Source: Bidens hawaiensis
Taxonomy: Eukaryota; Streptophyta; Magnoliopsida; Asterales; Asteraceae
Direction of reading: 5' to 3'
NCBI GenBank assembly: GCA_021521415.1
Contig: JAIQDT010001743.1
Location: 372,001-436,000 of the forward strand
Length of the DNA: 64,000 nucleotides
The notes under the pieces are model-generated. The model had not been told where the DNA came from and made no database searches. It saw only the letters and a program-made list of their open reading frames with translations. Within the stretch, counting starts at the first letter, position 1. Each line of letters begins with the position of its first letter. This document shows positions 44,409 to 55,543 of this stretch, piece after piece. Position numbers and translations under genes: made by a program.

Positions 44409-45972
44409 TTACGCGGCTGCTTCACCCTTCGCGGCTGCTTCCTTTCCTTCTTCAGCCTCCTCTGCATCCTTCACTCCACTTGCACCAGCTCCACCCGCGT
44501 CGGCCATCTCACCTTCTTCTTCGTCCTCACCTCCACCCAAGTCAAACAAGGCTTGCTTCCACTGCATGATGTCCCATGAGGATCTATCGAAAGCTGGGTC
44601 GTTAGCTTCAGTTACCAGCTTGATTCTGGCCTAGAGAACCGACTTAGCTGCCCATATCTTTGCCTCGTTGGTAGCCCGGTTGATCTCATCCTGCATTTGG
44701 ACCGCGAGTGTGGATGCGTGATCCTCTGCCTGTTTCTTCTCCTTGGTCATTTTGGAGAGAGCCTTATCTTTAGCAGCAGCCATGGACCTCATCGCAGCAA
44801 GAGTCTCCTCGTATTCTCCAACAATCTTCTTATGATGGCTTCGAGCAGAATTAACAGCCTGTATAAGAAAATAAGACAAGCTTAGGAGAATACTTAATTA
44901 ATAAAGGTTGATATGATAAAGGATTCTTACGGCCGAGAGCATCTCGAGAAGCTGTTTCTCAGTGTCAAAGGGATTCTCTGGTTCAGAGCTCTTCTTCCTC
45001 TTTGCTCCTGACTTGGCTCGGGTTGTGACTGGACGGGGCTCAGACACTGGAGTAGATTTCGGGGTCTCCTTCTTTGAGAACTTGGATGAAGATTTTCCAG
45101 ACTTCTGAGCACCTATAAACAGTAATTCGCAGATAAGTTTACAAATATTTTTATCAATATTAAAATTTATTATACTTACTTGAAATGATTGACTCTGAGT
45201 TTGACTCTTGAAAAGCTTCGATAAACTTGGCTTGAAAGGTTCTGATTGTAGGATCCAGTGACAAGAATTTCTTGACTCTCTTTTCAACTCCAGGAAGCTC
45301 AGACAGTAAAGTAAAGTTTTCAACTGCATAAGAAAGGAAAAATATTAGTAGAAGAATCAAGTATCCTATTATTGCAACCTAAGGATCCTAGATCCTACCC
45401 TTCCGGATCCACTTTTTGGGAAGAACGGGTCCACCCGGAATAGAATCCTTTTTTACGAAAAAAATTGATTCCTCCAGAGGGTACCATTCAGAGTAACCTT
45501 AGAAATAGGGATCACTTGGCGAGGTTTCAATTTAAAAACAAAACGTTTGGAGCCATGGGTAACCAAGTTGTACAGATACGCTAACTCCGAGAAGCCAAAC
45601 TCAACACCTTCTTCCTCGATTATCCTTTCTACAGCATGAAGAACTCTTCACAACATAGGCATGGTCTGGATGTAACTGATTCCCGTCAAGGTGAAGAAAC
45701 TTTGGGTGAAATCAGGAAAGGGATATTTGAAGCCTATTAGGAATGGTTGGGCTGGAAAACAAACCCAGTTTTTTTGATATGCAGTCGTTGCGGGATGAGG
45801 AATCGAAAGGTCAGAAAAAGGCGTTGGCCGGAAAATGTGACCGGATGTCGTCAATTTCTGGATCTGTGAACTTACAGATCTAGAAAGATGGGGCTTCAAG
45901 GATACCTTGCGAGTAGAGTTCTTCGGGTTCGGTATGGTCAGAAAAGGAAGAGGATACAGAAACAGTAGACAT
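44409..45972 (-). pseudogene. Element A antisense four-exon gene (gypsy-type transposase-like domain plus coiled coil)
   Basis: Minus strand, ATG at 45972. Exon 1 is 45972-45399, exon 2 is 45323-45180, exon 3 is 45112-44931 and exon 4 is 44858-44409. Donors are GTAGGA, GTAAGT and GTAAGA, and acceptors are TGCAG, TATAG and TACAG. Exon borders match those of element B although the exon sequences differ clearly, so the exon plan is inherited. Exon 1 keeps the frame that B lost (FTQSFFTLTGISYIQTMPML). It has stops of its own near 45900 and 45647. Exon 2 encodes NFTLLSELPGVEKRVKKFLS, exon 3 a Ser/Lys-rich basic linker, and exon 4 a charged helix (KMTKEKKQAEDHASTLAVQM) with an acidic Glu/Gly/Ala-rich end and a TAG near 44633. 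The product is unknown. Exon 1 resembles the plant Transposase_28-type domain. Confidence 0.65.
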
Positions 45973-46191
45973 GATCAAAAGAAAATAAAAGAAGAAGAAA
46001 GAAGGATACCTGAGAGACGGCTGAATGTGTGGTTATAAAATGGTTATAATCATCGCATACATAGGCGGCGTATATTTATGAGTTTATTGATAATAACTGT
46101 CTGACACACGTCTAATCGTTTCCAATTTAAAGGGATATGAATTTCAAAATGACAGCTGTGTTACACTATCACCCGCCATTTTGGAGGCAAT

Positions 46192-46816
46192 TGTTAGGGC
46201 ATGAATTTTATGCTGAGGATCCATTAACCTTGACTGTCTTATGGATAGATAATCCTTGAGATATGTCTCAAGTTATAAAGGATTGAGTATCCTCGGTATT
46301 ATGTGTTTACTAATGATTGTATTTGAATGGTGATGTGTTAGCTAGGTATAACGACTTTATGACTTGTTCTACCTCATAGTTCGCTACTGGAAGCTCCCAA
46401 CACATGGTCAAAGAATGCTAAAGGAGTTGTGGATGAGTGGCGGATTATTAGGAAATATAGTTAGTTAGTATTTTTTTTATAATATCGAGATAACGGATCA
46501 GATAGAGATCACTTGTATTCACACACACCAAAGTAGAACTCATAATTCTCTCTACACACTAGCATTCATTGTAACACTAATCGTAATCTCCAAAACACTT
46601 GTAACCTTTTTTTGTGATTAATAAAGTGGTGATAGACGAGTTGTCATCACCCGAGGTTTTTTTCCTTTGATCTAAACAAGATCAAGGGGTTTTTCCTCGC
46701 AAAAAATCACGTTGTTCATCTCTATTTCGTTCATATATTTGTTGTTATCATTTTAGCACAAAACCTCACATAACATATTTGGATACATTATCCTTAGCAG
46801 ATTTTTATCCAAAATA
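46192..46816 (+). repeat. Element A 3' LTR
   Basis: 625 bp, TGTTAGGGCATG to CCAAAATA. Its start (TGTTAGG, TGCTGAGGATCC) and end (CCTTAGCAGATTTTTATCC) match the LTRs of element B, while the middle is diverged and shorter. The last two bases are TA in place of CA. Confidence 0.85.
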
Positions 46817-47090
46817 ATAATCTTAGATGAATTATTTTTAGGAAATATAACACCTATATATTTTAAAGTATTTCGGGTTAATGCGGAACCGACAGCTCCT
46901 AAACAACCAACAATAAGTTATTGTGAAAAATTAATTAAAGTGACAAGTTGGGTCGGAACCGATATAAATAACTTGACGAATAACACATGAATATATAACC
47001 TCATTCGAAGAAGTGGGTTCAATGAAACACGACACCAACAAGCGAACGAAGACCACGAATGAAACCCACCACTATAAATAGCGAGTCACC

Positions 47091-47136
<46 letters not shown>

Positions 47137-48007
47137 CGGCGATGGCGGTGGCAGTCCGACAGAGGTCCGGTGGGGTTCCAGTGGCAGCCAAAGCCCATCT
47201 TCTACTCGAAACCATTTCTCGACGTACTAAAAGCGATGCTAAGCTAATGATCATAATAATTTTGAGCTTAATTTCGTTAAAACGCATTTTAAAATCTAGA
47301 CAGATTGTTATAAATTTGCGTACTTTCAAAGACCATGTTGGTACGAGAAATCTAATTGTCCGATTACCTTGATTTTTGTACATAGATTTAATAAATCATA
47401 GATGAACATTATCAATGGTGGAGATGAGGTTTTGAGCAGTCTAAGTATCATGTTTAGACTCGTTTCCGCGACTGACTTTTTGGTCGGATTTGCAAAACGT
47501 AGCTATAAAGAAATGCATATTCTCGGAGATCTGGGCAACGAATCTAGCTGAAATTTTTTGGTGAACCTTCCTAACACATAGATCTTTGATGGAATTTATG
47601 ATTATAAGTCTGGATGGTGAGTTATTAGCTTCGTAAGATATTGGTTAGATTGTAAAATGAAAACAGTTTCTTAAAACAAGTTACATGTAGGTTTTTAGGT
47701 GTCGTACGAATGATACGAGATCAGATAAATGTTCATTAGGAAAAAACGAATGCATTGGTATATTCGAACCTCATTGCATGCGGGTTTTGAGGAGGATTTG
47801 CGGTAGAGAACTGTACGCGAGGAGGTATAACTTTTACCTCTTTAAGTATTGAATAAGTTAGATAGCGAGATATTAGTATAAATACTGTTGTTAGAAATAA
47901 CTTGGACAACGAAAATGTTGTTAATAACTGTTTAAAGAATACTTAGTTAATAAATGAGTGTTAAATGGTATAGATGAGACTATGGACGATTACGTGTATA
48001 TTTACAT
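46817..48007. other. Intergenic sequence, possible degraded chromovirus LTR
   Basis: No convincing gene. TATAACACC at 46846 resembles a mutated chromovirus LTR start (TGTAACACC). TATAAATA at 47073, a GA tract, and a possible ATG at 47142 in a 76-codon frame follow in the order of a promoter and leader. I found no matching LTR end or target duplication. Confidence 0.3.
47093..47132 (+). repeat. (GA)20 microsatellite
   Basis: Twenty perfect GA units, 13 bp downstream of a TATA-like TATAAATA. Confidence 0.97.
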
Positions 48008-48473
48008 CATGGTTGTAAAAATCCGAATCAGGCGCCGAGTAATAGTTACAAGGTATGGTGCCAATGCGACTTTCTTTAACTCTGCCTAGTTACTCAGAAT
48101 CGATCAAAAGTGGTCAACCTCCGCTACAATTGGATATAGTCGGTCAACTCAAACCAGTTTTGACGTTAAAAAATTAAACATAATTCATATTTCTATAACA
48201 TTAAAGAACGACTATCATCTTTTTAATTAATTGTTTTCAAATTTTAGATACTTTAGTATTTAAAGATGTATGCTTTATATTTACATTGATATTCACGTAT
48301 TTTGTTATAAATATTTGTAGATTTATGATACTTGACGTATATATAAGATACCAAAAAATAGTTTCTTTATAATTTACCACATCTGAATATCCCCCAAATA
48401 CTCCACCTAGACCGAGTACTCGCAACTCCCTAGTTGACCGCACTGAAAGTGCCTAAAAACTTTTGCAACCATG
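48008..48473. mobile_element. Candidate foldback/MITE-like element
   Basis: CATGGTTGTAAAA at the left end is mirrored by TTTTGCAACCATG at the right end, giving terminal inverted repeats of about 13 bp with one mismatch. The 466 bp between have no coding potential. Weaker inverted similarity continues inside (GTGGTCAACC against TAGTTGACC). No clear target duplication was found. Confidence 0.35.
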
Positions 48474-49431
48474 TTTATAGTATAAAAATGTACATACAAT
48501 ATTTGTACTAAAACATCTTTTTTGGATAATGATCACCATTAAACTTTTAATAAAATTGAAAATGAAAATTCATTAATATAATATTAACGTATTATGTTTT
48601 GCACAAATAATAACAACAATTTTAAATTTAATATGTTACAAATGGTATAGATAAAACATCTATCAGAATTCAAACGCGCTTCTATATGACGGATAATTGG
48701 TTAATGAGGATGAGGCTGAGGCCACTATACAAACAAACAATAATTATAACACTTTAACAAATAGCATGTATTTATTAATTGAGAAAATACACATAAACGA
48801 ATTAAAGGAAATTGAGGTTGAGAACTCGTTTAACATAAATATTGTGGTTTGGTACGCATATTGCCCCCAAATTAAAATGTAGAAAATAAGGGTGTGATTA
48901 CTCACTTTTAACAAAGAAAGCAAGTAAAAGATAATAATAAATAAGAAAAATCCTCTTAAGTGAGCTAAGCAAACCGAACTAGGGATTTAATCCTTAAAAT
49001 CGAACAATAAAAACAAATTAATAAAACGAGTAAGACTTGATAAATTAAATTATAAGTCTTGGGGGTTTTCAAAAAAAAAAAGAAAAAGTATGTTTAAGCG
49101 AGTGTTCGGTTCGTAGTCGGTTCGAATATCTACAAAGGGTCGGATTAGGTTCCGACATGTCCAAAATATGAGAATTAATATCAGTTACAGAAAAGACAGA
49201 AGAATACCAACCAAATTGTTAATTAAGTGAAAACCCTCAATTAAACAATACATAAAGTGTCAAGCGAATGAGGTCGGTTCGAATGCGAAAATCCCTTCAA
49301 TCATCGAAATTGATTGAGGGCTTTTGATCCTTGGATGATTTGCAACTGAAAACATTCACAAACTTAGCTGAAATTCCTTGAATATGTTTCCAAAAATTCC
49401 TTTTTGGTACATTTATATCATAATGATACAC
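48474..49431. other. Intergenic AT-rich sequence
   Basis: Nothing gene-like. An A-rich run (49070-49086) and a small hairpin (CCCTTCAATCA against TGATTGAGGG, about 49289-49318) are present. Confidence 0.6.
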
Positions 49432-49461
49432 TTAAAAAGCCGAGTACTCTACTGTTGAGTT
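49432..49461 (-). pseudogene. trnK-UUU: Fragment resembling the 5' exon of plastid trnK-UUU
   Basis: On the minus strand about 30 bases (AACTCAACAGTAGAGTACTC, then GGCTTTTTAA) resemble the 5' exon of plastid tRNA-Lys. The first seven bases of the tRNA are missing and it has small changes. The intron and 3' exon are not seen. It is a short transferred fragment at most, recognised from memory. Confidence 0.4.
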
Positions 49462-49650
49462 GAAGAACTATGAGAAATAAATGGAGAAGAATAGTTAACT
49501 TTATGTGACATTTGTCAATTTTTATTCGTATTTTTATTTGTATATGTATCCATTAAACCGACTCGTTTTGTCGTTTCAATGCATTCTTGTTTGTAGTTCA
49601 TCATTTATATAACATTTCCGACGATTTAAGTTTGTTGTTCGTTCGTTATC

Positions 49651-49810
49651 TATTCATGTTGTTCAAATAACGAAACGCCAAGTTTATTAAATTTAATTAA
49701 TTTGCTAACTATCGGTTATAATATGCTAAATATTCATGTTGTTCAAATAACGAAACGCCAAGTTTATTAAATTTAATTAATTTGCTAACTATCGGTTATA
49801 ATATGCTAAA
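49651..49810 (+). repeat. Exact 80-bp tandem duplication
   Basis: 49651-49730 and 49731-49810 are identical, starting TATTCATGTTGTTCAAATAA. No coding content. Confidence 0.95.
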
Positions 49811-51509
49811 TATATGAAATTATAACTTCTTATTCATCTATATAACATTTTAAAGTACAAGCTTCTAAGTTGTAAATATATTTTATTTTCTGATTTTAAA
49901 GAACTTGAAAGATGAGAGGCCAAAGGAGTAAATATATTTAAAATATATTAATACAATATCCCAACGCAGTCCCCCCTTGCATTTTTTTGGCGACAGGCCG
50001 GAATCCGGCGAGCCAACGGCTTCGGCAACTCTAAAACCCTTTTAAACGTGCGTTTTAACTCATTTAATAGCTCGTAAAACCTTTGACCATTACGACATAT
50101 CATAATCATCGTTCAAAGAGTGTAATAACAAACTTTAATGGTGCGATATAACCGGATAATCATCGGAATAATAATCAAAACACAATAACGATCATTAATC
50201 GTCATATGCTCCAATTGCTATTATAAATGGGGACCTAAACTAACATCTAAACTTGCTGCAATTATCAATTTAACCTAAAACACTCTCTAAATAACCCGTC
50301 TTGATCTTCAAGGTTCGTCTTCGGCAAACCGCCATTCACCACCAATCCGGCACCAAATCAAGTAAGTAATATATGGTTTTTAATCATTTGCACCAGTCTA
50401 ACAAAACCCCTTCTCAATTGTAATAAACATGGAACAGATTAATCGAAGTGAAAACCTTGGGTTTATATGAAAAAGATGAACTTGAGTGTTATATATATAC
50501 ATATATATATTTATATACATATATATATATATATACACGTGTGTGTATGTAGTAGGAACCCGCGTGAGGCGGCTGAATTCGGTCAGACTTGCTATACAAT
50601 AATACAAGGGAAATACAAATATCCAATATGTATACATAGAAGTGTGTGTAGAAGATCGTTTAAAAAAATCAAGAGGTTATATTATTTGAAACTAAAAAAT
50701 GGTGACTGGCTTCCTTCTTTATTATGCCTTTATCCTAAACCTTTTTAAACGGAGAGTCAATGCCATAGACATGAACTAACAACCTACACAGACAAAATAT
50801 AACAATAAAAATCATGCCTCGTTTTTAAAGCTAAAATAAAAAAGGAAAGATCCGCAAGTGAAAAAACTGAATCAAAATAACCAACCCCAAACAAAAAACC
50901 AACATATTGGTTTTACGTTTCGTTAAAACTGAACTTTGGGTTCTGGTTCGATTTTGCATGCAACAAACACATTAAAAAAAGCGAACCAAATTTATGAATT
51001 TTCATTCTTTATTTCGAGTAATACATAAAAATTGGATCGAAATAACTAAATCCCATTTTATTTCATGATAATTGTTTAGACTTATAAAAGTCAAAGCTGA
51101 TCAAATTTAAACGCATTTTGAATGTTCGATTTTTATTGTCATAGATGAGCATATTTTAATGTATTTTGACAATTTGACTTTTAAAAATCAAACTTTTATT
51201 GTAATTTGACACATAAGTGCAGAGGTATTTTTTTGGTTAACTCTGCTATGTATTGATACAGAAGTGTAGGGGCAATTTTGTCACAAATGTTTTAAGGGTA
51301 TGTTTTGAGCATTTTGTTATTTTGTCTAAACTGTGCATTTTCTCTAAACTTGGTCATTTTGGTCAAAACATTTTGGTAGATGCATTTTGGTTTAGTTTGT
51401 TTATTTAGGAATTTCCCCATAACATGCCAGTGTTTTAAGAGAAGTGAGCACAAAAAAACTTGACCAAAAAAACAAATCTTACTAAATAAACAAAAATAAT
51501 AATGTATAC
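49811..51509. other. Intergenic sequence with promoter-like segment
   Basis: No gene supported. TATAAATGGGG (about 50222) is followed by a CA-rich leader and a donor-like AAGTAAGTAA (50359), the arrangement seen in plant LTR promoters. The part 51230-51420 is T-rich and low in complexity. Confidence 0.4.
50490..50553. repeat. (TA)n/(GT)n microsatellite
   Basis: Interrupted TA repeat passing into ACACGTGTGTGT. Confidence 0.9.
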
Positions 51510-51596
51510 CTTTTCCTATGTGACGAGCAGCACGCTTCCTGGAAAGAAATCCAGGAAACCAATTATGGGGTGCTCCTGTGCGACATCCATCTTCAC
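51510..51596 (-). other. Exon-like segment of an unrecognised gene
   Basis: On the minus strand 87 bp are bounded by an acceptor (GCATATAG before G at 51596) and a donor (AAAAG then GTATAC at 51509). The exon is open in the frame that gives GEDGCRTGAPHNWFPGFLSR followed by KRAARHIGK, begins and ends in the same codon phase, and has a higher GC content than its surroundings. It could be a leftover or a captured exon. I do not recognise the protein. Confidence 0.35.
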
Positions 51597-52350
51597 CTAT
51601 ATGCAACCAAAATAAAAATTAGCTATGTAAACACAAGATGTAATAGTATTTTTCGATTGTAAAATGCATATCGCTAAAGTGTTATAAACAAATATGTCAT
51701 CAACTGAACATCTTTGCATGATCAGATCGATATTGTTGTCTCAAATCGCGTAAAAATTGTAGGGTTTTGAACACGAAGACTAATTTATTATTGGATCGAA
51801 CAAATCGAGAAAAAGAAACTATTTCTACCAAAAAGTTAATCACCCTAGAAGATCAACTTAGCATGTAATGCATATCTATACAGGTTATTTTATTGAGAAA
51901 AAAAACTTATAAAAACTGAAATTCATCAATTTACGTTTTTAGTAGGCCAATACTTGATGCTAACAACTAGTAATATGAATAATTTATAATATCCTCAAAT
52001 GACATTTCAATATCAACAATTCTCCTTTGGCTTTCAAACTAATATAGTTCACCTGCATTGATTGTTAGTATAGTAAATTGTTCTTGCAGATCATTGACGA
52101 ACACAAGACAAATTAAATGTTACAAAATAATATAACAATAAGAAATATAACATACCATACCAGAGCCCATTGGTTTATCTTTAATAGGTCAATAGGCAGT
52201 TTACCGTTTCGTACGTTCGTATGCACCAATAACTATTAGCTGATGTGTTGAAAAGTATAAACAATTTCATCAACATTTTTCCTATAGGTTAAAAAAATAT
52301 AATGTTTTTAGTATTACTATTAACTTATGGTAAAACCGTAAAACATTTGC
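51597..52350. other. AT-rich sequence before the duplicated flank
   Basis: No gene seen. It could be intron of the same unrecognised minus-strand gene as the exon-like segment at 51510-51596. Confidence 0.4.
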
Positions 52351-52621
52351 AAGAATTCCATGCAAAGTAGAGTAGAAACCCCACAAAACAATTTGTCCAT
52401 CACGAACTAACTACTATGAAAAACATATAAAACATAAATATGGGCAAAATCAATCAAATTATATAAAAATGATTTAAACATTACTCTATTAAGGTGCACT
52501 ATTCAATAAAATAGTACAATCAAATATGATAATTACATGTTTTTCTGACTAGCAATATTGTGATTACATACCTAACAAAACTAATAGAATAAAAAGGGTT
52601 TTCTTTTCTGCAACAAGTACG
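52351..52621. repeat. Duplicated flank L, copy 1
   Basis: 271 bp directly before the 5' LTR of element E. It is repeated at 59119-59392 directly before the second LTR, with about 20 differences. Both copies end in GTACG, the apparent target site of E. Confidence 0.85.
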
Positions 52622-53395
52622 TGTTGGAAATATGTATGGTTCGGGTTAAGTTAACGCGAGCTACCCGGTTATGACCCGTGAGAGTTACACCGGGGATAAC
52701 GAACCTTAAGCCCGCTTAAATCTGTTAACCGGGCCAGACACAATTAAACAAGATTGAATACAAGGTTTTTAGTGTGGTGATTGGGCTCAAAGCCCATTGG
52801 GTTTAATGAAAGGATAAACCCTAATCTCTTGTTATAAATACCGGCGTAATATTATAACAAAGATTAACCTAATTGCTCAACACATAAAACCCAATCCATC
52901 ACCTTTTACCAGCCACCGCCGCCACCTGCCGGCGCCACCCTCCGCCGTTGCCATCTGCCGGCGCCGCCTCCTCCGGCCGTCACTTGCTTTTCCGGCCGCC
53001 GCTGTTGATCATTCACTACTGCTTCACTAATGTCGCTGCTGTGTTCCCGGTTCTGCTGCTATCCGCCACCATGCTGCCGCGTTGCCGCCGCCGCTTCGGA
53101 TTGGATCTCACTTCCTTGTGTCGCCTAGCATCGTTTGTTATTCTTCTGCGTCTCAACCGATTATTCGTAACCGAGGTAAACTTAAATATGGTTATTTACG
53201 TTTATGGTTGTTTGGTTGTTTAGATTTCGTGCTCGTATTGTTTGTAACCGGATCCTTGTTTTGGTTTCGTTATGGTGGTTACTCGTTATTCTGCTGCGCT
53301 CGTTTATTTGTTAATATGATTAATAAATATGAAAGGAATATTAAAATCGGGTTTAAATCGTTAAACCGTTCTTTGACCATCGTTGAAACCCAACA
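52622..53395 (+). repeat. Element E 5' LTR
   Basis: 774 bp, TGTTGGAAATATG to AACCCAACA. It contains a TATA box and a GC-rich CCGCC/CCGGC stretch (52910-53100) in the presumed leader. Confidence 0.85.
52833..52840 (+). promoter_or_regulatory. Element E LTR TATA box
   Basis: TATAAATA in the context TTGTTATAAATACC, also kept in the second LTR (about 63387). Confidence 0.6.
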
Positions 53396-53396
53396 G

Positions 53397-53409
53397 TGGT
53401 ATCAAAGCC
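53397..53409 (+). promoter_or_regulatory. Element E primer-binding site (initiator tRNA-Met)
   Basis: TGGTATCAAAGCC one base after the LTR. It differs from the consensus TGGTATCAGAGC by one base. Confidence 0.85.
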
Positions 53410-54704
53410 GAGGTTACTACGTACGAGTCGATTCCGGACTTTTTACCGGATCTACATTATAAACTTTAATTGGTTAAAGTTTTTGATCTATAAATTATTT
53501 TGGGTAATCTTGATTTGGTCAAAGTTTTATTTATTTTGTTTGACTTAAATATCACCCGATCTTATTGTTATGAATATGTAAATCCGGCCCCGACCTTTGT
53601 GTGTTTGGATGTTTGATCTTGGTGTTTGGCCATATGGATGGTTCAAAGTTGTATAATATTCGGTTATATTTTTTTATGGTTTTCTTTTGGCCATATGGAT
53701 GGTTCAAAATTGTAATAGGAAAAATATGTTAGTATTCCATTATATTTTGGAATAAAGAAGACCTAAAGATAACTGAGGACAATCTCACGGGATCGTTGGA
53801 GTTAGTGGAGTTTGGACAAGATGACGGGATGCACCAAGAGTCCATCCTTGTGGTTGTTTTGTGTTGTGACCCCTTGACTCGATCGGTATTGCTAATTGGC
53901 TCTAGCAAGACCGGTCACCTTTATTGGCCATTCGGGATTTACATATTATTATTTGCTATTGTGGTTTCATGGTTGTTTATAATAGGTTATAATATCACCA
54001 ACCTAATACCAAATAAATTTAAAATAAATATTATTAATTAACCAATTATGTTTTTGCAAATTAAAGGCTATTTAATTTCCAAAAGTTAATAACTTAATAG
54101 ATTTTCTATTAACTTAAAATTGGTTAGTCACGCCTCGACAAACTTAGTTTTAATAGGGTGTTTAAAATTAAGTGTCCTGAGAGATGAAAGGGTTCATCAT
54201 GTTGTCCCGATAATATATAGTAAAATTTGACTTTTACTCTATTCGGTAATTCTAAAATTAATCCAATATAAAATCAATAGTCTATGTCATCATACTATAA
54301 GTCACACTTGAGGCATACTGTGAAATTGCAAGTGTTTGGAGCTACAGCACCGCACTTGATTTCTAGCCTATCCCATCAAGGTGAAAGTGTTTCCATGACA
54401 CATCCGACCCTTTCACATGTAACTGTATTATGACGACTATTGTTTTACTCTTCTGTCTGTGGACTTAAAGTAGGCATAGATGAGGTTAAACGTATCTATT
54501 TAGGCAATCGTTGTCTTAATAGGCCTCATAACCGGAAGTTGTGCTCTATTCACAATTGGCAATCGTTGTTAGTGTGCCTAACCACTTATTAATGTTGTGT
54601 GCTACAGATGTCAGTTCCTATTTTATTAATGTTAATTGGGTCATTAATAATAAGATTACAACATCAAAAATACTAATAAACTTTACTTTTGCTTTATTAA
54701 TCAG
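53410..54704 (+). other. Element E leader
   Basis: 1.3 kb without a convincing gene. An 81-codon frame at 53796-54041 has no recognisable features. TTTGGCCATATGGATGGTTC is repeated at about 53626 and 53686. Confidence 0.6.
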
Positions 54705-55543
54705 ATGTCAACTAATGAAAACTCATCCTACGTTCTTATGTCTATCCTTGAGAAGGATAAACTGAATGGCACCAACTTCATCGAATGTCACAGCAATCTG
54801 AGACTTGTTCTCACCATGGGAAAGAGACTGTATCTTCTCGATGGACTTGTTCCAACCGAGCCTGAAAAAAATACAGCCGCTGCTTGAAAAGTTCTTGAGA
54901 AGCATAAAGATGACTCGGCTGAGGTCTTCTGCATTATGCTAGCCACCATGACATCCGAGCTTACTAAAGGCTTGGAAGACTTTTTTGCCTATGAGATGCT
55001 TGAGCAACTCAAGGGCATGTTTCAGAAACAAGTCTGTAACGTTTCGACACCATGAAACAGCTCATTAGCTGCATGATGGTAGAGGGGTCTTCCGTTAGTG
55101 CGGATGTCGTTAAGATGAAAAGGCACATCGATCAACTCAAGAAACTTGATTATCCCCTGCCAAATGAGATGGAAGCGGACTTCATCTTGAAATCTCTCCC
55201 TAGCTCTTACGACCAGTTCATGATGAATTTCAACATGAATGCCTAGGTGAAAACAGTGCCGGAGCTTCACAACATGCTCAAGACGGCCAAGATGAGCATT
55301 CCCTTTAAAACCAATCAAGTTCTGATGATCCGATCTGCTGGTGTCTAGAAGCCTAAACCCAAGAGTCATGGTTGTAATGGAAAAGGTAAAAAGAAGGTTA
55401 CCATTGCTGCCCCTCGTGCCACCAATGCTAACAAAGGGGTTCCAAAGATACCACTGCTGCATCCTGAGGAGCGCCAGTGCTACCAATGCAACTAAATAGG
55501 ACACTGGAAGCGTAACTGTTCAGACTACCTTGCTGATATTAGA
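54705..55543 (+). pseudogene. Element E gag
   Basis: ATG at 54705, SILEKDKLNGTNFIECHSNL, then LYLLDGLVPTEPE and a TGA at 54885. The frame goes on with MTSELTKGLEDFFAYEMLEQ, shifts near 55040, and continues with SCMMVEGSSVSADVVKMKRH and ILKSLPSSYDQFMMN. A TAG near 55243 and another near 55347 follow. A CCHC zinc knuckle (CYQCN, stop, IGHWKRNC, about 55478-55520) is interrupted by a TAG. It forms the particle in TNT1-like copia elements. Confidence 0.8.

Larger units (their letters stand above)
1..46816 (+). mobile_element. Element A: old Tat-type Ty3/gypsy retrotransposon, in three pieces
   Basis: Element A survives as 1-768 (gag), 23513-28443 (protease to 3' non-coding) and 43858-46816 (antisense gene and 3' LTR). 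The first two pieces join in frame once element B and one copy of TCCAC are removed, and the second and third join once element C and one copy of AATAG are removed. Order of domains is gag, protease, RT, gypsy RNase H, second RNase H, integrase, minisatellite, antisense gene, LTR. This order, the acidic FTDLNKACPKDPFPLP-type RT and the extra RNase H place it in the Tat group of Ty3/gypsy. Its 5' LTR lies upstream of the window. All coding parts carry stops. Its own sequence in the window is about 8.7 kb. Confidence 0.85.

Noticed and set aside
47142..47372. 76-codon frame after the GA tract as a real gene
   Set aside because: No recognisable domain, a low-complexity second half, and the surroundings look like decayed LTR sequence.
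46846..48898. Complete solo LTR between TATAACACC and GGTGTGATTA
   Set aside because: Ends are only loosely like chromovirus termini and no target duplication is found, so it is given only as a possibility.
53796..54041. 81-codon frame in the leader of element E
   Set aside because: No features of a known protein. It lies in a leader full of stops and has no conserved partner in the window.
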